Below are positions 12,908 through 14,781 of a DNA stretch of 14,781 nt, piece after piece. A model generated the notes under the pieces. That model did no database searches, had not been told where the DNA came from, and saw only the letters and a program-made list of their open reading frames with translations. Numbering within the stretch: position 1 is the first letter of the stretch; each line of letters opens with the position of its first letter. Position numbers and translations under genes: made by a program. This DNA comes from Synechococcales cyanobacterium PMM_0003 (GTDB lineage: Bacteria > Cyanobacteriota > Cyanobacteriia > Pseudanabaenales > Pseudanabaenaceae): assembly GCA_949128015.1 (NCBI GenBank), contig CASBRC010000088.1, forward strand, positions 1 to 14,781. The letters are read 5' to 3'.

Positions 12908-14230
12908 ATGCAAGAAAAGGTTTTAATTTTCAGTATTCTTCTAGATTTTCTACATGAAGCGTGCAAGGAAGTCAAAGATCCACGCGGGGCAAGTAATGCC
13001 ACAAAGTATAAAGTCAGTGATGTGATACTTTCCGCATTTTCGATGTTCTTCATGCAATGTGAATCATTTTTAGAACATCAAAGACAAATGCAGAGTCGGA
13101 AGGGTAAAGATAATGCTCAAAGTATATTTGGATTAGAGAACATACCAAGTGACCAGCAAATACGGAACATTCTTGATGTAATCACAGCGAATACCCTGAG
13201 CATAGTATTTGTGAGCATTTATCAATTTCTACAATTAGGAAAGCACCTCAAAAGCTACGAAAGGTTGTGTGGAAATCTATTGATTTGTTTGGATGGAACC
13301 CAGTACCATAGTTCCACAAAAATATCTTGCGAATGTTGTAATACCCGCAACCATCGCAATGGCAAGATCACATACTCACACACGGGGATTTTGCCCGTGA
13401 TTGCAGCACCGAACTGTCAAGAAGTAATATCCTTACCACCAGAATTCGTTGTACCGCAAGATGGACATCAGAAGCAAGATTGTGAAACAGCCGCCGCAAA
13501 ACGTTGGATTAGCGCTCATCATCAAATGTTCAAAGGTCAACCAGTAACACTTTTAGGTGATGACCTTTATAGTCGCCAACCGATGTGTCAACATAGTTTA
13601 GATGCTGGTATGAACTTTATCTTTACCTGTTTACCATCTAGTCATCCTAGTTTGTATGCGTGGCTAGAACACTTAGAAAAGAATGATAAGTTAGAGTATT
13701 TAAGCACAAAGCATCAGCAGGGAAAGACGAGGCAAATATACAATTATCGATTTGTGAATCAGATTCCATTACGAGAAGAGCAACCAGCAATGTTGGTAAA
13801 CTGGGTTGAATTAACAATTCTAAATGGCGATGATGGTTCCGTAATCTATCATAATGCTTTTATTACTAATCACTTCATTAACCTCGATAATGTTGTAGAA
13901 GTTATTGTATCGGCTAGAGTCCGATGGAAGACAGAAAATGAGAACCACAACATCCTGAAGACGAAGGGGTATAACTTAGAACATAATTTCGGACATGGAC
14001 AAAAGCATCTATCATCGACTCTTTTAACTCTGAATTTACTGGCTTTTCTGTTCCACTCAGTTTTACATTTACTCGATTCTAGTTATCAACAGATTCGTCG
14101 TAAGCGAGTAACTCGCAGAGGCTTCTTTCAAGATATTCTCTCTCTCACCAAATATTTTCTCTTTGAAAGTTGGCAGCATTTGATCGACTTTATGCTTGAC
14201 ACTGTATCCATATCTGTCAACTCATGCTAA
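12908..14230 (+). CDS. DDE transposase (ISNCY-like)
   Basis: The 440-residue protein catalyses cut-and-paste style movement of the surrounding element. The catalytic triad can be placed as Asp in LICLDGTQYHSS (about 148), Asp in VTLLGDDLYSRQ (about 216) and Glu in RWKTENENHNILKTKGYNLEHNFGHG (about 345). A Cys-rich stretch, ISCECCNTRNHRNGK, follows the first aspartate. The N-terminal part (about 10-60: VKDPRGASNATKYKVSDVILSAF) matches the pattern in which such transposases recognise 'DPR' and a following hydrophobic helix. The gene is intact, with no frameshift or internal stop, so the element may still be active. It ends 28 bp before the right inverted repeat. Family placement is by resemblance. 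Confidence 0.93.
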   Translation: MQEKVLIFSILLDFLHEACKEVKDPRGASNATKYKVSDVILSAFSMFFMQCESFLEHQRQMQSRKGKDNAQSIFGLENIPSDQQIRNILDVITANTLSIVFVSIYQFLQLGKHLKSYERLCGNLLICLDGTQYHSSTKISCECCNTRNHRNGKITYSHTGILPVIAAPNCQEVISLPPEFVVPQDGHQKQDCETAAAKRWISAHHQMFKGQPVTLLGDDLYSRQPMCQHSLDAGMNFIFTCLPSSHPSLYAWLEHLEKNDKLEYLSTKHQQGKTRQIYNYRFVNQIPLREEQPAMLVNWVELTILNGDDGSVIYHNAFITNHFINLDNVVEVIVSARVRWKTENENHNILKTKGYNLEHNFGHGQKHLSSTLLTLNLLAFLFHSVLHLLDSSYQQIRRKRVTRRGFFQDILSLTKYFLFESWQHLIDFMLDTVSISVNSC

Positions 14231-14258
14231 TTTTAGATATGCTCTAGTTCTGTATCGC

Positions 14259-14287
14259 TTGCTACTTTTTGAATTTGGAATTGCTGC
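14259..14287 (-). repeat. Right terminal inverted repeat of the insertion sequence
   Basis: It begins TTGCTACT and ends TTGCTGC on the plus strand, the reverse complement of 12806-12834 at 28 of 29 bases. The reading frame of the coiled-coil gene to the right passes through it without a stop. Confidence 0.92.
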
Positions 14288-14781
14288 CAAGAGTCATCAA
14301 AATCAGCAACTCATGCAGCAATTGGAGGGAGCGCAAGAGAAAATTATAGCGACATTGAAAGACAAATCTAAGGTACTAGCTGACTTACGCAAAGCTGAAG
14401 AAGAGCAGCAAAGTCTACTAGCTCACCTACAACATTCAGTTAGCAATGCTGAGACATCGCAAACATCGCTTGAAGATGCCAAGGAAACTAACTCGGAGTT
14501 ACAAATTGAATTACAACACAAACTTGATCAGTCTGCTGGAAACTTGACATCCTATGAGAAAGAGCTACAGTCTAATACTGAATATATTGATGACCTCAAG
14601 AAAACAATTGTCTTTCAGAAGGAACACCTTGTACCACAGTCTGATATTGAAGCATATCAGCAAAATCTTAATGAAGCTAATTCCAATCAAGCTAGGTTAC
14701 TGGAGCTAATCGAGGCTAAAAATCATGACATACGGGTAAATCAACAAGATTTGCAATTCTTGAATGAGGAGAAGATAGACC
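14286..14781 (+). CDS. Coiled-coil protein fragment, 5' end lost at the insertion sequence (partial)
   Basis: From the edge of the insertion sequence to the window end there are 165 stop-free codons with a clear coiled-coil composition (Gln, Glu, Lys, Leu and Asn rich; examples QQLMQQLEGAQEKI, LADLRKAEEEQQSLL, LLELIEAKNHDI). There are no cysteines, membrane segments or catalytic motifs. Possible starts are TTG 14259 (inside the inverted repeat) or ATG 14313, but none has a ribosome binding site and the coiled coil is already under way at the junction. I therefore read it as the surviving 3' part of a longer gene. The low GC and absence of HIP1 sites differ from the housekeeping genes on the left. 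It could come from an SMC-like, polysaccharide-related or structural protein; the fragment does not discriminate. Confidence 0.6.

Larger units (their letters stand above)
12806..14287 (+). mobile_element. Complete insertion sequence with one DDE transposase gene
   Basis: The element is 1482 bp, bounded by 29-bp inverted repeats (12806-12834 and 14259-14287) that match at 28 of 29 positions. It holds one transposase gene (12908-14230) and no passenger genes. It resembles cyanobacterial elements usually placed in the ISNCY group; the family is from memory. No direct repeat flanks it (left flank ends ACGT, right flank begins CAAG), and no GCGATCGC octamer lies inside, unlike the host genes. It separates folK from a 5'-truncated coiled-coil frame. 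Confidence 0.93.

Noticed and set aside
14196..14233. Outward promoter at the right end of the insertion sequence (TTGACA at 14196)
   Set aside because: No -10 hexamer occurs at 16-18 bp; the closest TAATTT is 26 bp away.
12796..14297. Target site duplication around the insertion sequence
   Set aside because: Bases just outside the two inverted repeats do not match at any short length I tried.

Overview
This window is cyanobacterial chromosome. It carries psaE (photosystem I subunit PsaE), an NhaS3-type thylakoid antiporter and a DUF2301-type membrane protein. The octamer GCGATCGC (HIP1), typical of cyanobacterial genomes, is scattered through most of it. The intergenic repeats and moderately AT-rich composition would suit a Pseudanabaena-like filamentous cyanobacterium, but that genus-level placement is an impression only.

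Layout. Bases 1-363 are the end of aroB (shikimate pathway), followed by a good sigma70-type promoter, a leader of about 140 nt and infC. A convergent lipoprotein gene with a possible PilP/GspC-like domain (1134-1970, minus) shares a hairpin terminator with infC. A plus-strand cluster follows: a DUF2301-like membrane protein, a SAM-dependent methyltransferase and a small conserved-looking protein. Next are a repeat-rich intergenic region, an exported L,D-transpeptidase, psaE, mutM and nhaS3. A YyaL-type thioredoxin-fold protein (minus) converges on nhaS3. After a repeat-bearing divergent intergenic region comes murA, whose only strong ribosome binding site points at an in-frame ATC codon. A PD-(D/E)XK-like protein (minus) converges on murA, and folK diverges from it.

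The right end differs. A complete insertion sequence (12806-14287, 29-bp inverted repeats, one DDE transposase) lies 21 bp after the folK stop. It abuts a coiled-coil reading frame that appears to have lost its 5' end and runs off the window. No HIP1 octamer is present from folK's end onward. The left flank holds what looks like only one arm of a terminator, and no target duplication is visible, so this junction looks rearranged.

Most genes are housekeeping: aromatic amino acid and folate synthesis (aroB, folK), translation (infC), photosynthesis (psaE), oxidative DNA damage repair (mutM), ion homeostasis (nhaS3) and cell wall (murA, L,D-transpeptidase). They form short, mostly independent units; the only clear operon is the membrane protein plus methyltransferase. 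I found no CRISPR array, tRNA, rRNA, prophage or recognisable defence island. The unexplained structure lies between genes: a family of long near-perfect palindromes, one pair of which differs by a base-pair-preserving change, and a 170-bp hairpin cluster bounded by 23-bp inverted repeats.
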